Positions 33,050 to 40,995 of a stretch of 60,246 nt of DNA are shown one piece after another; within the stretch, counting starts at the first letter, position 1, and each line of letters begins with the position of its first letter. Below the pieces are notes generated by a model, which did no database searches, was not told the DNA's origin, and was given only the letters and a program-made list of their open reading frames with translations. The stretch is from an uncultured bacterium. Lineage in GTDB: Bacteria; Actinomycetota; Thermoleophilia; Solirubrobacterales; 70-9. Both the position numbers and the translations under genes were made by a program. The stretch lies in contig CAIUSP010000040.1 of assembly GCA_903901855.1 (NCBI GenBank), forward strand, positions 1-60,246, written 5' to 3'.

Positions 33050-33714
33050 GCCAGATCGAGAGTGTCTTCGCGAGATACGTCGAGGACTTCGAAGGCGGGA
33101 CAGCAAGTTCCCCTCTCGAGTACCTGGCCGAGGTAGATGAGTCGAGCCGTCAGGAACTGGCATCGAAGATTGACCGCTATCTCATGAACGCACCCAGACG
33201 GGAATGGGATGCAGCGGCGTTCGAGGCCTCTCAAGCCGGACGCATCGCCGACCGGCTATGGCGGTCGATGGACGGCGCAAGCGGGGAGTGGCCGATCCTG
33301 CTGCCGAAACTGCGCGAACGGAATCGCCTGACTCGCAGCACAGTCTGCGAGCGCCTTGCGGCTTGGCTCGATGCGCCCGCAGACGACCCGAGGGTCGCCA
33401 GCTACTACCACGAGATGGAGCAGGGACTCCTGCCCTGGCGCGGAGTCTCGGCCAGGGTACTCGAGGGCCTCGGCTCGATCTTCGAGGTGCCGGTAGAGGA
33501 GCTGTCACTCGCCGCCAAACGCGGAGGAGATGTGCCGCCACCGCCCACCACCGAGGTAGCGATGGCCAGGGTAGGAGCACCCGATCCTCGCTACGTCAGC
33601 GACCTCGACTCCGCCTCTGCTGGCGATACGGCCGGAATGGCGAGTCCCCCGATCGAGAAGCCGGCCGCGGAGTGGGACGAGATCGACCGGGCGTTCCTCG
33701 GAGGCGGTGGATGA
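33046..33714 (+). CDS. XRE-like HTH protein with an N-terminal adaptor domain, module gene 2
   Basis: 222 residues. Part 1 (1-50) is a small helical domain, VFARYVEDFEGGTASSPLEYL then QELASKIDRYL. Part 2 (about 83-157) reads as a Cro/cI-type HTH: LPKLRERNRLTRSTVCERL, then YYHEMEQGLLPWRGVSARVLEGLGSIF and VPVEELSLAA. Part 3 (160-222) is a Pro/Asp/Ser-rich, probably unfolded tail, an obvious protease target. GTG 33046 has GGGAGGGG 8 nt upstream and overlaps the sigma gene by 4 nt. Proposed repressor and/or anti-sigma cleaved by the next product; not proven. Confidence 0.72.
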   Translation: MSQIESVFARYVEDFEGGTASSPLEYLAEVDESSRQELASKIDRYLMNAPRREWDAAAFEASQAGRIADRLWRSMDGASGEWPILLPKLRERNRLTRSTVCERLAAWLDAPADDPRVASYYHEMEQGLLPWRGVSARVLEGLGSIFEVPVEELSLAAKRGGDVPPPPTTEVAMARVGAPDPRYVSDLDSASAGDTAGMASPPIEKPAAEWDEIDRAFLGGGG

Positions 33715-34280
33715 CGCCGACCGAACCACGTCCCGATCCTGCTCCAGTAGAAGAACTCGAGAAGCGTGCAGCTGAAGTCCTCGCTGCCGTTCCGGACTAC
33801 GTGTGGGACGGCCGGCAGCCCCCTGTGCCGATCGAAGAGATCGCCGACTCCTGCTTCGGCCTTCTGGTCCGGGAAGTGGAGGACATGTCCGCTGCGCCAG
33901 GAGCGCCGCAGGTCGGTCCGGGGCAATCGATCTCCGGACTGCTGCTGGCCAGCCGTGGGGAAATCTGGGTCAATGCCGGCGAAGCCCGCGAGTGGCCGCC
34001 GCGCAAGCGCTTCACCATCGCCCATGAACTCGGCCACTGGATCCTGCATCGCACTGGTCAGCAGGCACTCTTCTGCAGACACGGGAGTGTCGAGGAGTCT
34101 GATCGGCCCGAACTCCCCCCTGCGGAAGTCGAAGCGAACGCGTTCGCAGCCGCCCTCCTCATGCCTGCGGATCTGGTTCGGGCTCACCATCGGGCCTGCT
34201 CCGGAGACCTCGAACAGCTATGCCTGATCTTCGATTCGTCCGAACGGGCCATGAAACGACGGCTCGCTTCAGTAAACTGA
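33711..34280 (+). CDS. ImmA/IrrE-family metallopeptidase, module gene 3
   Basis: 189 residues of COG2856. The zinc motif HELGH is at His105-His109 (FTIAHELGHWILH), with the third-ligand region EVEANAFAAALLMP (about 139-152). Upstream GEIWVNAGEAREWPPRKR is the usual lead-in. Relatives ImmA (ICEBs1) and IrrE/PprI (Deinococcus) cut XRE-type repressors to switch on mobile elements or DNA-damage genes. ATGA overlap with the HTH gene strongly ties the two. The much longer open frame reaching back to 33204 is an overlap artefact. Confidence 0.9.
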   Translation: MTPTEPRPDPAPVEELEKRAAEVLAAVPDYVWDGRQPPVPIEEIADSCFGLLVREVEDMSAAPGAPQVGPGQSISGLLLASRGEIWVNAGEAREWPPRKRFTIAHELGHWILHRTGQQALFCRHGSVEESDRPELPPAEVEANAFAAALLMPADLVRAHHRACSGDLEQLCLIFDSSERAMKRRLASVN

Positions 34281-34291
34281 CTCGCGAGTCA
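34278..34291. promoter_or_regulatory. TetR-type palindrome TGACTCGCGAGTCA
   Basis: Perfect 14-bp palindrome beginning with the stop codon of the metallopeptidase gene and about 100 nt before the acyl-CoA dehydrogenase. TGACTnnnnAGTCA operators are typical of TetR-family regulators of fatty acid and acyl-CoA genes, so it probably governs the dehydrogenase. Confidence 0.6.
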
Positions 34292-34390
34292 ACTTTTCCG
34301 AAAAGACGGCAGTTCGAGCCGTAGACCTTCATCCGATCCGCCATGACTCCGGCGTTCGGACACGACATCCACGAAAAAAGGGGGCTTCAG

Positions 34391-35674
34391 ATGGCCAGCA
34401 CTGATACGACCAGGACAGAGGAAGCAATCGAGCAAGCGACCAGCAATGGGGACGGTGGCGGGACCACATTCTCCATGGAGCTCTCGCAGGACCAGATAGA
34501 CATCAGGGACTGGGTTCACGGATTCTCCGAGCAGGTCGTAAGGCCCGCCGCACACGAGTGGGACGAGAAGGAGGAGTTCCCATGGCCCGTGGTCCAAGAA
34601 GCAGCGAAGATCGGGCTCTACGGATTCGAATCGCTCGGTCAGTTCTTCAGCGACGAGAGCGGGTTGACCCTGCCCATCGTCAACGAGGAACTCTTCTGGG
34701 GTGATGCCGGCATCGGAATGGCCATCTTCGGAACCAACTTGGCGGTGGCAGCGATATTCGGTTCCGGGACACCGGAGCAGATCGGGGAATGGATTCCCCA
34801 GTGCTACGGCAGCGTCGACGAACCGAAGGTCGCGGCCTTCTGTTCATCGGAGCCCGATGCTGGCTCTGACGTTTCTGCTGTAAGGACTACAGCCAAGTAC
34901 GACGAGGCAACCGACGAATGGGTGCTCAACGGTCAGAAGGCCTGGGCGACGAACGGCGGCATCGCCGACATCCACGTCGTGATTGCGTCGGTGGATCGTG
35001 AGCTCGGCTCACGGGGTCACGCTGCCTTCGTCATCCCGCCCGGGACCAAGGGCTGCGAGCAGGGGGCAAAGGTCAAGAAGCACGGTATCCGCGCCTCCCA
35101 TACGGCCGACGTCCACCTCGACGACTGTCGAATTCCCGGCAACTGCGTGCTTGGTGGGAAGGAAAAACTGGACGAGCGCATCGCGAGGGTCAAGGAGGGA
35201 AAGAAGTCACGCTCGCAGGCCGCGATGGCCACCTTCGAGACCACCCGACCCACGGTCGGTGCCCAGGCGGTCGGAATCGCGAGAGCCGCCTACGAATACG
35301 CCCTCGACTACGCCAAGGAGCGTGAGCAGTTCGGTCGCAAGATCGTCGAGAACCAGGCGATCGCCTTCACTCTCGCGGACATGAAGCTCGAGATAGACGC
35401 CGCGAGGCTGCTGGTCTGGCGCGCCGCATGGATGGGCAGGACGGGCAAGGAATTCGCGAATGCAGAGGGTTCCATGTCCAAACTCAAGGCTGGAGAGGTA
35501 GCCGTGAACGTGACCGAGAAGGCAATCCAGATCATGGGCGGAAACGGCTACTCCCGCGAGTATCCGGTCGAGCGCATGCATCGCGATGCGAAGATCTACA
35601 CGATCTTCGAGGGCACCTCGGAGATCCAGAGGCTGGTCATCTCGAGGGCCATATCCGGGATGCGCATCGAGTAG
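34391..35674 (+). CDS. Acyl-CoA dehydrogenase
   Basis: 427 residues with the three-part fold. FCSSEPDAGSDVSAVRTTA and LNGQKAWATNGG form the FAD/substrate loop, AYEYALDYAKEREQFGRKI and QIMGGNGYSREYPVERMHRDAKIYTIFEGTSEIQRLVISR are the C-terminal signatures. It oxidises an acyl-CoA at alpha-beta and hands electrons to ETF. ATG 34391 has GGGGG about 8 nt upstream; ATG 34343 would add a poor N-terminal stretch. A TetR-type operator precedes it and an intrinsic terminator follows it. Confidence 0.95.
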   Translation: MASTDTTRTEEAIEQATSNGDGGGTTFSMELSQDQIDIRDWVHGFSEQVVRPAAHEWDEKEEFPWPVVQEAAKIGLYGFESLGQFFSDESGLTLPIVNEELFWGDAGIGMAIFGTNLAVAAIFGSGTPEQIGEWIPQCYGSVDEPKVAAFCSSEPDAGSDVSAVRTTAKYDEATDEWVLNGQKAWATNGGIADIHVVIASVDRELGSRGHAAFVIPPGTKGCEQGAKVKKHGIRASHTADVHLDDCRIPGNCVLGGKEKLDERIARVKEGKKSRSQAAMATFETTRPTVGAQAVGIARAAYEYALDYAKEREQFGRKIVENQAIAFTLADMKLEIDAARLLVWRAAWMGRTGKEFANAEGSMSKLKAGEVAVNVTEKAIQIMGGNGYSREYPVERMHRDAKIYTIFEGTSEIQRLVISRAISGMRIE

Positions 35675-35700
35675 CTGAGCCGGGAAGTCGATGTTTCGGG

Positions 35701-35729
35701 AAAGGGGCCGTAACCTTCGGCCCCTTTTT
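35701..35729 (+). terminator. Intrinsic terminator of the acyl-CoA dehydrogenase gene
   Basis: AAAGGGGCCG, 7-nt loop, CGGCCCCTTT plus two more T. A 10-bp stem with a T-run, 26 nt after the stop. Confidence 0.85.
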
Positions 35730-35775
35730 CGTGTTCAAGCACTAGATGAACGACACCCGCAAGGAGGGAATACAA

Positions 35776-36297
35776 ATGAAGAAGAGACTTGGAAAGACCG
35801 TGGTGGTTGCAGTCGCAGCACTGTCGATCGCGTCGGTAGGAACCGCCTCTGCCAAGCAGGGCGCTGATGACGTCGGCAAGGGCCCCAAGGTCGATCGCCC
35901 GAGCAAGGGTCAGAACGGCAAGGGTCAGAACGGCAAGGGTCCTGTCAAAAAGGGCCAGCAGTACAACTTCCGCGGGACTTACGTGGGCGAAGGACTCGAG
36001 GCTGGTCAGATCTCGGTGGCGGTCACCAACGGTAATCGCTGGGTGAAGCGTTCCGGACTGATCGGACAGACCGTCGTATTCGATATCTCGACGGCCATGA
36101 TCAAGGTCGCGGACGTGAACACCGATGGCTCGAGCGACCTGAGCGATGTAGCGGTCGGTGATGCGGTCCTGGTGACTGCGCGACTGCCCAGGCTGCTCCC
36201 GCTCACTCCTCCACTCAAGGCGTGGAAGCTGGTCGACAAGACCAACCCGCCGATAGAGGACTCGCCCGAAGCACCGGAGACGGAGATTCCCGGCTGA
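35776..36297 (+). CDS. Small secreted basic/repeat protein
   Basis: 173 residues. Signal peptide MKKRLGKTVVVAVAALSIAS ending at ASA-KQ (about 26). Residues 34-55 are a Lys/Gly/Asn/Gln-rich segment with the repeat KGQNG. A compact beta-rich part follows (about 58-140: YNFRGTYVGEGLEAGQISVAV, VFDISTAMIKVADVNTDGSSDLSDVAVGDAVLV), like the DUF5666 or OB-type domains of exported proteins. AAGGAGGG 7 nt before ATG 35776 sets the start. Isolated by hairpins on both sides. Function unknown. Confidence 0.75.
   Translation: MKKRLGKTVVVAVAALSIASVGTASAKQGADDVGKGPKVDRPSKGQNGKGQNGKGPVKKGQQYNFRGTYVGEGLEAGQISVAVTNGNRWVKRSGLIGQTVVFDISTAMIKVADVNTDGSSDLSDVAVGDAVLVTARLPRLLPLTPPLKAWKLVDKTNPPIEDSPEAPETEIPG
35905..35940 (+). 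repeat. 15-bp in-frame tandem repeat
   Basis: AAGGGTCAGAACGGC occurs twice in tandem (35905-35919, 35920-35934) plus a 6-bp start of a third copy, encoding KGQNG-KGQNG-KG. A likely site of length variation between strains. Confidence 0.85.
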
Positions 36298-36322
36298 GGC
36301 TTGGCTGAAAACCAGATGAACT

Positions 36323-36355
36323 TGTTCTGTGAGGGGCGGGGGCCTACACAGAACA
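36323..36355. terminator. Hairpin after the secreted repeat protein
   Basis: TGTTCTGTG (36323-36331) and its complement CACAGAACA (36347-36355), 15-nt loop. First of two back-to-back hairpins. Confidence 0.5.
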
Positions 36356-36357
36356 TC

Positions 36358-36388
36358 GGGGGCCGGTTTCCGAAAGGAGCCGGCCCCT
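36358..36388 (+). terminator. GC-rich terminator-like hairpin
   Basis: GGGGCCGG (36359-36366) pairs with CCGGCCCC (36380-36387), loop of 13 nt, followed by TCTCATTT. Probably ends transcription from 35776 and/or from the convergent gene at 36410. Confidence 0.65.
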
Positions 36389-36409
36389 CTCATTTGAGGG
36401 CCACTACGG

Positions 36410-36907
36410 TCAGTAGGGAGGAATGATCCCGGCGTCCTCGAGCGCACGCTCGAGATCCGAGTAGAGGGTCAGCCTGACCAGACGACCCTCCTTCTGCTCG
36501 TGGCGGTGAGCGAAGGGCTCATCTACCTCGACACCACCGTCAGCAGGCTTGACCCGGAGACGCCCCAAGACCACGAAGCCGCCTGATCCGAAGATCACAC
36601 CCTGCGGCTCGAACGCGTCCTCTTCGAAGATCTCCTCCATCTGCTCCCTCCAGCGGATGTAGCCCTTGGCGCCGCGATAGGTCTCCCCGGAGAGGAACTG
36701 TGCTTCGCAATGGAGCTCGAAGCTGCGATGAACCAGACCAGACGCGGCGGGGTCGCCGTCTCTTTCGAATTCGGCATAGATCCTCCTCGCCGCTTCAAGA
36801 GCCGCTCCCGTCTCCGCCTCCTCCATCGCAGCGTTGAACTGTCGCTCTAGGGACTCTGCGTCCTGTCTCGCCACGGTGCGCAACTCTACGCCGGTCAGCG
36901 GATTCAC
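36410..36907 (-). CDS. SnoaL/NTF2-like protein
   Basis: 165 residues. A helical start, then FELHCEAQFLSGETYRGAKGYIRWREQMEEIFEE, FGSGGFVVLGRLRVKPADGGVEVDEPFAHRHEQKEGRLVRLTLY, the cone-shaped alpha/beta fold of SnoaL/NTF2 proteins (ring cyclases, isomerases or binding proteins). The activity cannot be read. GTG 36907 is 12 nt from a 32-bp palindrome shared with the divergent sulfatase gene. Confidence 0.8.
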   Translation of the reverse strand: MNPLTGVELRTVARQDAESLERQFNAAMEEAETGAALEAARRIYAEFERDGDPAASGLVHRSFELHCEAQFLSGETYRGAKGYIRWREQMEEIFEEDAFEPQGVIFGSGGFVVLGRLRVKPADGGVEVDEPFAHRHEQKEGRLVRLTLYSDLERALEDAGIIPPY

Positions 36908-36919
36908 GCTTTCACCCCA

Positions 36920-36951
36920 TTCACCTCACGCCTGTTCAGGCGTGAGGTGAA
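36920..36951. promoter_or_regulatory. Perfect 32-bp inverted repeat between SnoaL-like and sulfatase genes
   Basis: TTCACCTCACGCCTG, TT, CAGGCGTGAGGTGAA: 15-bp arms with a 2-nt centre, in the middle of an 83-bp divergent intergenic region. It follows no gene end, so a terminator role is unlikely; a shared operator or an RNA hairpin in the SnoaL leader are the options. Confidence 0.65.
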
Positions 36952-36974
36952 AAGCCCGTTCCACCCTCACCGGG

Positions 36975-36980
36975 TAGGCT
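36975..36980 (+). promoter_or_regulatory. -10 box TAGGCT before the sulfatase
   Basis: TAGGCT, 10 nt, GTG 36991. Confidence 0.5.
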
Positions 36981-36990
36981 CAGATCTGAC

Positions 36991-38718
36991 GTGGCCCACG
37001 CTCCGAACATCCTGTTGTTGATCACCGACCAGCAGAGACGGCCGATGCACTGGCCTGATGACCCGGGTTGGCTACGCCAGTTGATGCCGAATGACCAGGC
37101 CATCTCGGATACCGCGCTGACCTTCGAACGCGCGTTTTCAGCGGCGGCGATGTGCTCGCCCAGTCGAGCCAGCATCCTCACCAGCCTCTTCCCAGCCCAC
37201 CACGGGGTGGGACTGACCCTCACCGCAGGAGATCTGAAGCCGAAGCGGCGCCACTCCCCGGATGTGATCAAGACCGTCAACCGCTTGATGCGGGACGGAA
37301 CGGTCGACCGTGACAGGTTGCTTAGAGCCTTCGCGAGAGGGATGTTCGATATCGGACCTCACTCGGGTGGGGAACCCGAGCTGCCGATGGATCTCCCCAG
37401 CCTCGGCAACCTGTTGGGTTCGGTCGGATATCACGTCGCATACCGGGGCAAGTGGCATCTCACGCATGCCCTCGGGACACCGGAGGAGACGGGCATGCTC
37501 TCGGGGTGGGGAGAGGCAGACTCGGTTCGGCTCTCCGAGGACTACGGACTGCTCGGCTGGGAACCACCAGACGCCGGCGAGAACGCCAAGGCCGAGAACT
37601 TCGGTGGCGGCAATGCGGGAAGACTCGGCGTCGGCTGGGATGAGGAGTACACACGACAGGTCGAGCGCTTCCTCGCCGACGAGAACCTGCCGGAGCCCTT
37701 CTGCCTCGTCGTCAGCCTGGTCAATCCGCATGATGTCCTCGGGTATCCGGACTCCTATCTGCGCGGGGGCTTCAGACCGGAAGAGTTCGCCGACCTCGAA
37801 GTCGGTCTGCCCGAATCAGTCGACGAGGATCTGAGCAACAAGCCCGACGTACATGCCCTGATGCAGATGGGGGCGACCGCGTACATGGGGCCGGTCGACG
37901 ACCGGACGTCGAAGCTCGAGTACGTGAACTTCTATGCCCATCTGCACCGAGTGGTGGATCAGAAGATCGGGCGGATACTCGCGGCGCTGGGGCCGGAGGA
38001 CGACCCGAAGTCACTTCGCTCACGAACGCTCCTCTGTCGGATCGCAGACCATGGCGAGATGGGTATGTCGCACGGAGGCATGCGCCAGAAGATGTTCAAC
38101 GCCTACGAGGAGACCATCAACGTCCCGCTCGTAGTCTCGAACCCCGTGCTCTTCCCCAAACCAGACAGCACCAAGGCGCTGGTCTCGCTGATCGACCTCC
38201 TTCCCACCTTCCTCGGAGTGGCTGGCGCTGGGACGATGCCCGAGGTGGATTCGATGCAAGGGGTAGATCTGCGACCAATCCTCTCCTCCCACGCCTCTCC
38301 CGGGCGTGAGGAGCTTCCCGCCAGCGAGGTGGACTTCGGCTCGATTCTCGATCTCGACCCGGCGCCGAGCGTCAGAGAGGCGGTCCACTTCACCTTCGAT
38401 GACCATCAGGCAGGTACCGCGCTTCAGAACGGGTCGGGCCAGCCAAACCGGGTTAGGACCGTCAGGACTGGCGCTGCGAAGTGGAGTCTCTACTTCGACC
38501 CGGAGGGAAAGCGTCCGAACGAATATGAACTGTACGACCTCGAGCGGGATCCGATCGAAGTCGACAATCTGGTCGACTACCGAACCGGCGAAGTCAGAGA
38601 TACCTCGAGACGAGACCTGAGGGCGGAGATGGGCGAGCTCCTGGATATGACCATGGACGAACTCGGAACCTCTCCCGCCGGTGCGGGAGAAACCGGAACA
38701 GGCCGGGAAAAACCTTAG
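36991..38718 (+). CDS. Type I sulfatase / arylsulfatase-like hydrolase
   Basis: 575 residues. NILLLITDQQR at the start gives the metal ligands, and CSPSRASILTSLFP (Cys55) is the C-x-P-S-R formylglycine motif of type I sulfatases; YRGKWHL and MGMSHGGMRQKMFNAYEETINVPL are the usual active-site blocks. It hydrolyses sulfate esters (or phosphonate esters, as relatives do). No signal peptide is seen, so a cytoplasmic enzyme is likely. An FGE is needed to make formylglycine; none is adjacent. The stop overlaps the convergent hydrolase gene by 4 nt. Confidence 0.9.
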   Translation: MAHAPNILLLITDQQRRPMHWPDDPGWLRQLMPNDQAISDTALTFERAFSAAAMCSPSRASILTSLFPAHHGVGLTLTAGDLKPKRRHSPDVIKTVNRLMRDGTVDRDRLLRAFARGMFDIGPHSGGEPELPMDLPSLGNLLGSVGYHVAYRGKWHLTHALGTPEETGMLSGWGEADSVRLSEDYGLLGWEPPDAGENAKAENFGGGNAGRLGVGWDEEYTRQVERFLADENLPEPFCLVVSLVNPHDVLGYPDSYLRGGFRPEEFADLEVGLPESVDEDLSNKPDVHALMQMGATAYMGPVDDRTSKLEYVNFYAHLHRVVDQKIGRILAALGPEDDPKSLRSRTLLCRIADHGEMGMSHGGMRQKMFNAYEETINVPLVVSNPVLFPKPDSTKALVSLIDLLPTFLGVAGAGTMPEVDSMQGVDLRPILSSHASPGREELPASEVDFGSILDLDPAPSVREAVHFTFDDHQAGTALQNGSGQPNRVRTVRTGAAKWSLYFDPEGKRPNEYELYDLERDPIEVDNLVDYRTGEVRDTSRRDLRAEMGELLDMTMDELGTSPAGAGETGTGREKP

Positions 38719-39698
38719 ACGCCCGCGACGTTTCGGGTGAAGCGCAGGATGATCTCTGAGACCAGCCCCGGATCCTCTCCCATCGGTACGTGTCCGAGTC
38801 TGTCTAGCTTGCGGAGTTTTGCGCTCTTGATCCTGCGGGCCATCCGGGGGCCCTGGGCGGGCGACAAGAGTCTGTCCCGCGTTCCCCAGAGGATCAGCAC
38901 CGGACAGGTGATCTTGTTCAAGCCCGAAGCCTTCGCAGACGTGATCGACTGACAGGCGGAATCGAAACCAGGACAACGTGCAAAGCTCGCCGTTGCCTCG
39001 GCAGCGACCTCTGGCGGAACGAGATCTGGCTTGGCCGAGACCAGACCGAGGGCTGCTCGCCTACCGAAACGGGTCCGGAATGGAAGCGTCCCCAGCGGCG
39101 CGATCAGCCTGGCGGCACGCCGCTGGAGTCGGATCGTGAACCTCTCCCACCGCCCCTCCGACTGGTTGAAGGCACCGTGTGGAGAGATCGCCACCACGCT
39201 CAGAGCCTTGCGGCGACGCGCCAATTCCAGCGCGAGCCTCCCTCCCATCGAGTTGCCGACGAAGTGGGCCCTCGGAATACGCAACCTCTTCATGGTCCTC
39301 TCGACCGCTCTGGCCTGCGCCTCGATCGATACATCGCCGTCATCGGGCATCGGTGACTCGCCGAACCCCGGTAGATCGATCGCTACCACCCTGAAGTGTC
39401 TGGAGAGAGCGGGCACGATGGGGTCCCAAACTCTGCGGTTGGACCCGAGCCCATGAAGCAGGATCAGCGGTGGCCCGACGCCCGTACGATCGAGAGCGAG
39501 GCTCGGATAGGTCTTGCGGGGCCTACTCCTAGCTGGCGACCGCTTGGCGGCGTTCCTCGGACCCTCTTTGGCTTTTCCCGTTGCGATGGCGATGCTTGCG
39601 CCTCTCCTTGTCGATGCTACGCAGGTACGGCCAAAAGTCGACTTGGATAGTATGGCGCTTCGACGAGACGTAACGGCGCTGCATCTGTGCCTGCTCAC
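38715..39698 (-). CDS. Alpha/beta hydrolase, start uncertain
   Basis: The domain runs from PPLILLHGLGSNRRVWDPI; the nucleophile elbow is GNSMGGRLALE, the acid lies in LWGTRDRLL and the histidine in LGHVPMGE. Family of esterases, lactonases and C-C hydrolases. The ATG at 39698 lies 170 nt inside the monooxygenase gene and gives a very basic N-terminus with no similarity to the fold. The true start is probably nearer 39530, but no ATG, GTG or TTG is there; ATC or ATT codons are possible. It is co-directional with the monooxygenase. Confidence 0.8.
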   Translation of the reverse strand: MSRHRCSAVTSRRSAILSKSTFGRTCVASTRRGASIAIATGKAKEGPRNAAKRSPARSRPRKTYPSLALDRTGVGPPLILLHGLGSNRRVWDPIVPALSRHFRVVAIDLPGFGESPMPDDGDVSIEAQARAVERTMKRLRIPRAHFVGNSMGGRLALELARRRKALSVVAISPHGAFNQSEGRWERFTIRLQRRAARLIAPLGTLPFRTRFGRRAALGLVSAKPDLVPPEVAAEATASFARCPGFDSACQSITSAKASGLNKITCPVLILWGTRDRLLSPAQGPRMARRIKSAKLRKLDRLGHVPMGEDPGLVSEIILRFTRNVAGV

Positions 39699-40956
39699 GC
39701 CTGATCTGGTCGTGCATCTTCGCTGGCTCGGGGAGCGCGCAGTCCCCCTCGATCAGGTCAGCTATCCACTCCGACTGCCGCTCGGCGATCGGCATGATTG
39801 CCCCGAGCGGCTGGATGAAGCCAACGAAGTAGAGGCCGGGGTGCTCGGGGGAGACGACGCGGCGATAGAGCTCGAGCTGATTGTCCGGCGCGGAGAAGAA
39901 GTCGGCGCTGAAGAACTGAAAGGTCACCTTGTAGCCGGTGCAATAGATGACGATGTCAACCTCCTCCTCCGTCCCGTCGTCGAACCGCACGGTCCTCCCT
40001 CCCGTGAACTCGGCGATGTTCGGCTTCACCGTGATCGCGCCATGTCCAAGACGCGAGAGGAGCTCTGACGAGACGGTCGGATGCGCCTCGAGAATGCGAT
40101 GGTCGGGCTCGGGGAGACCGTAGTCGGTCATCTTTCCCTGTGCACCGCTGAGCAGCAGCGAGTAGACCCGGCGCTGAACCGACAGCGGGAGCCTGGAGAG
40201 GACCTTGGGGGATCCTGCTTGATCGAGAGGGATTCCGCGCAGATACTTGGGGATGATGTACGCACCCCGTCGCATCGCGAGATAGGTCTGGTCGGCATTG
40301 CGAGAAGACTCCACCGCTATGTCGGTCGCGGAGTTTCCGATACCAAGTACGAGCACCCGCTTCCCGGCGAGCGGGTTCGGTTCCTTGTAGTCGTGGGCAT
40401 GCATCTGCTCGCCGGTGAAGGAGTCGGAACCCGGGAACGCGGGTTCGGGCCAGCGTGGATCCCAGTGGTGACCGTTCGCAACCATCACCGCCGAATACCA
40501 TCCTGAGCCCTCCTCGCCCTCTCGGTTGCGCCACGAGACCCGGTAGCCCTCTCCTTCAGGCTCTACTGAGGTGACCTCGGTGCGGAACCTGATGTGTTCG
40601 CGGATTCCGAAGTGATCGACGAAGGAATCGAAGTAGTCGGAGATCTGCTGGTGGCTCGGGTAATCGGGGTACTCCTCGGGCATCGGAAACGAGGCGTAGG
40701 ACATCAATTCCCGAGAGGTGTTGATGTGGAGCGACCGATAGGCGGCAGACATGCCGTTGTCATTGAGATACCTCCAGTTTCCGCCTACTCCCGAACCCTT
40801 CTCGAAACAGTCGTAGGCGATATCCCTGGAGCCGAGCACTTGACAAGACGCGATCCCGGATGAACCCGCTCCGATGACGCAAACTCGCGATGAGTCAGCC
40901 TCCTGACCGGACGAGATTCCAGACTCTTCCACCGGGCCGACCGCTTGCTCGAACAT
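39529..40956 (-). CDS. Flavin-containing monooxygenase (FMO/BVMO-like)
   Basis: 475 residues. VCVIGAGSSGIASCQVL (about 26-42) binds FAD, RVLVLGIGNSATDIAVE (about 196-212) binds NADPH, and MHAHDYKEPNPLAGKR matches the FMO-identifying region. CTGYKVTFQF is the C-terminal block. It oxygenates a soft nucleophile or a ketone with NADPH and O2. The last 30 residues are highly basic. Downstream hydrolase on the same transcript could open a lactone or ester formed by a Baeyer-Villiger step; this is a guess. Confidence 0.88.
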   Translation of the reverse strand: MFEQAVGPVEESGISSGQEADSSRVCVIGAGSSGIASCQVLGSRDIAYDCFEKGSGVGGNWRYLNDNGMSAAYRSLHINTSRELMSYASFPMPEEYPDYPSHQQISDYFDSFVDHFGIREHIRFRTEVTSVEPEGEGYRVSWRNREGEEGSGWYSAVMVANGHHWDPRWPEPAFPGSDSFTGEQMHAHDYKEPNPLAGKRVLVLGIGNSATDIAVESSRNADQTYLAMRRGAYIIPKYLRGIPLDQAGSPKVLSRLPLSVQRRVYSLLLSGAQGKMTDYGLPEPDHRILEAHPTVSSELLSRLGHGAITVKPNIAEFTGGRTVRFDDGTEEEVDIVIYCTGYKVTFQFFSADFFSAPDNQLELYRRVVSPEHPGLYFVGFIQPLGAIMPIAERQSEWIADLIEGDCALPEPAKMHDQIRREQAQMQRRYVSSKRHTIQVDFWPYLRSIDKERRKHRHRNGKSQRGSEERRQAVAS

Positions 40957-40962
40957 GACTAG

Positions 40963-40968
40963 AGGGTA
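40963..40968 (-). promoter_or_regulatory. -10 box TACCCT before the monooxygenase
   Basis: Minus-strand TACCCT, 6 nt, ATG 40956. Confidence 0.5.
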
Positions 40969-40995
40969 CTACCGGAAGAGTCGGCAGCGGCGGGG

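Noticed and set aside
33204-33710. N-terminal 169-codon extension of the metallopeptidase frame
   Set aside because: It lies inside the HTH gene in another frame; ATG 33711 with ATGA overlap gives a normal-length COG2856 protein.
35905-35940. Short direct repeats as a possible CRISPR
   Set aside because: Tandem, without spacers, in frame within a protein gene.
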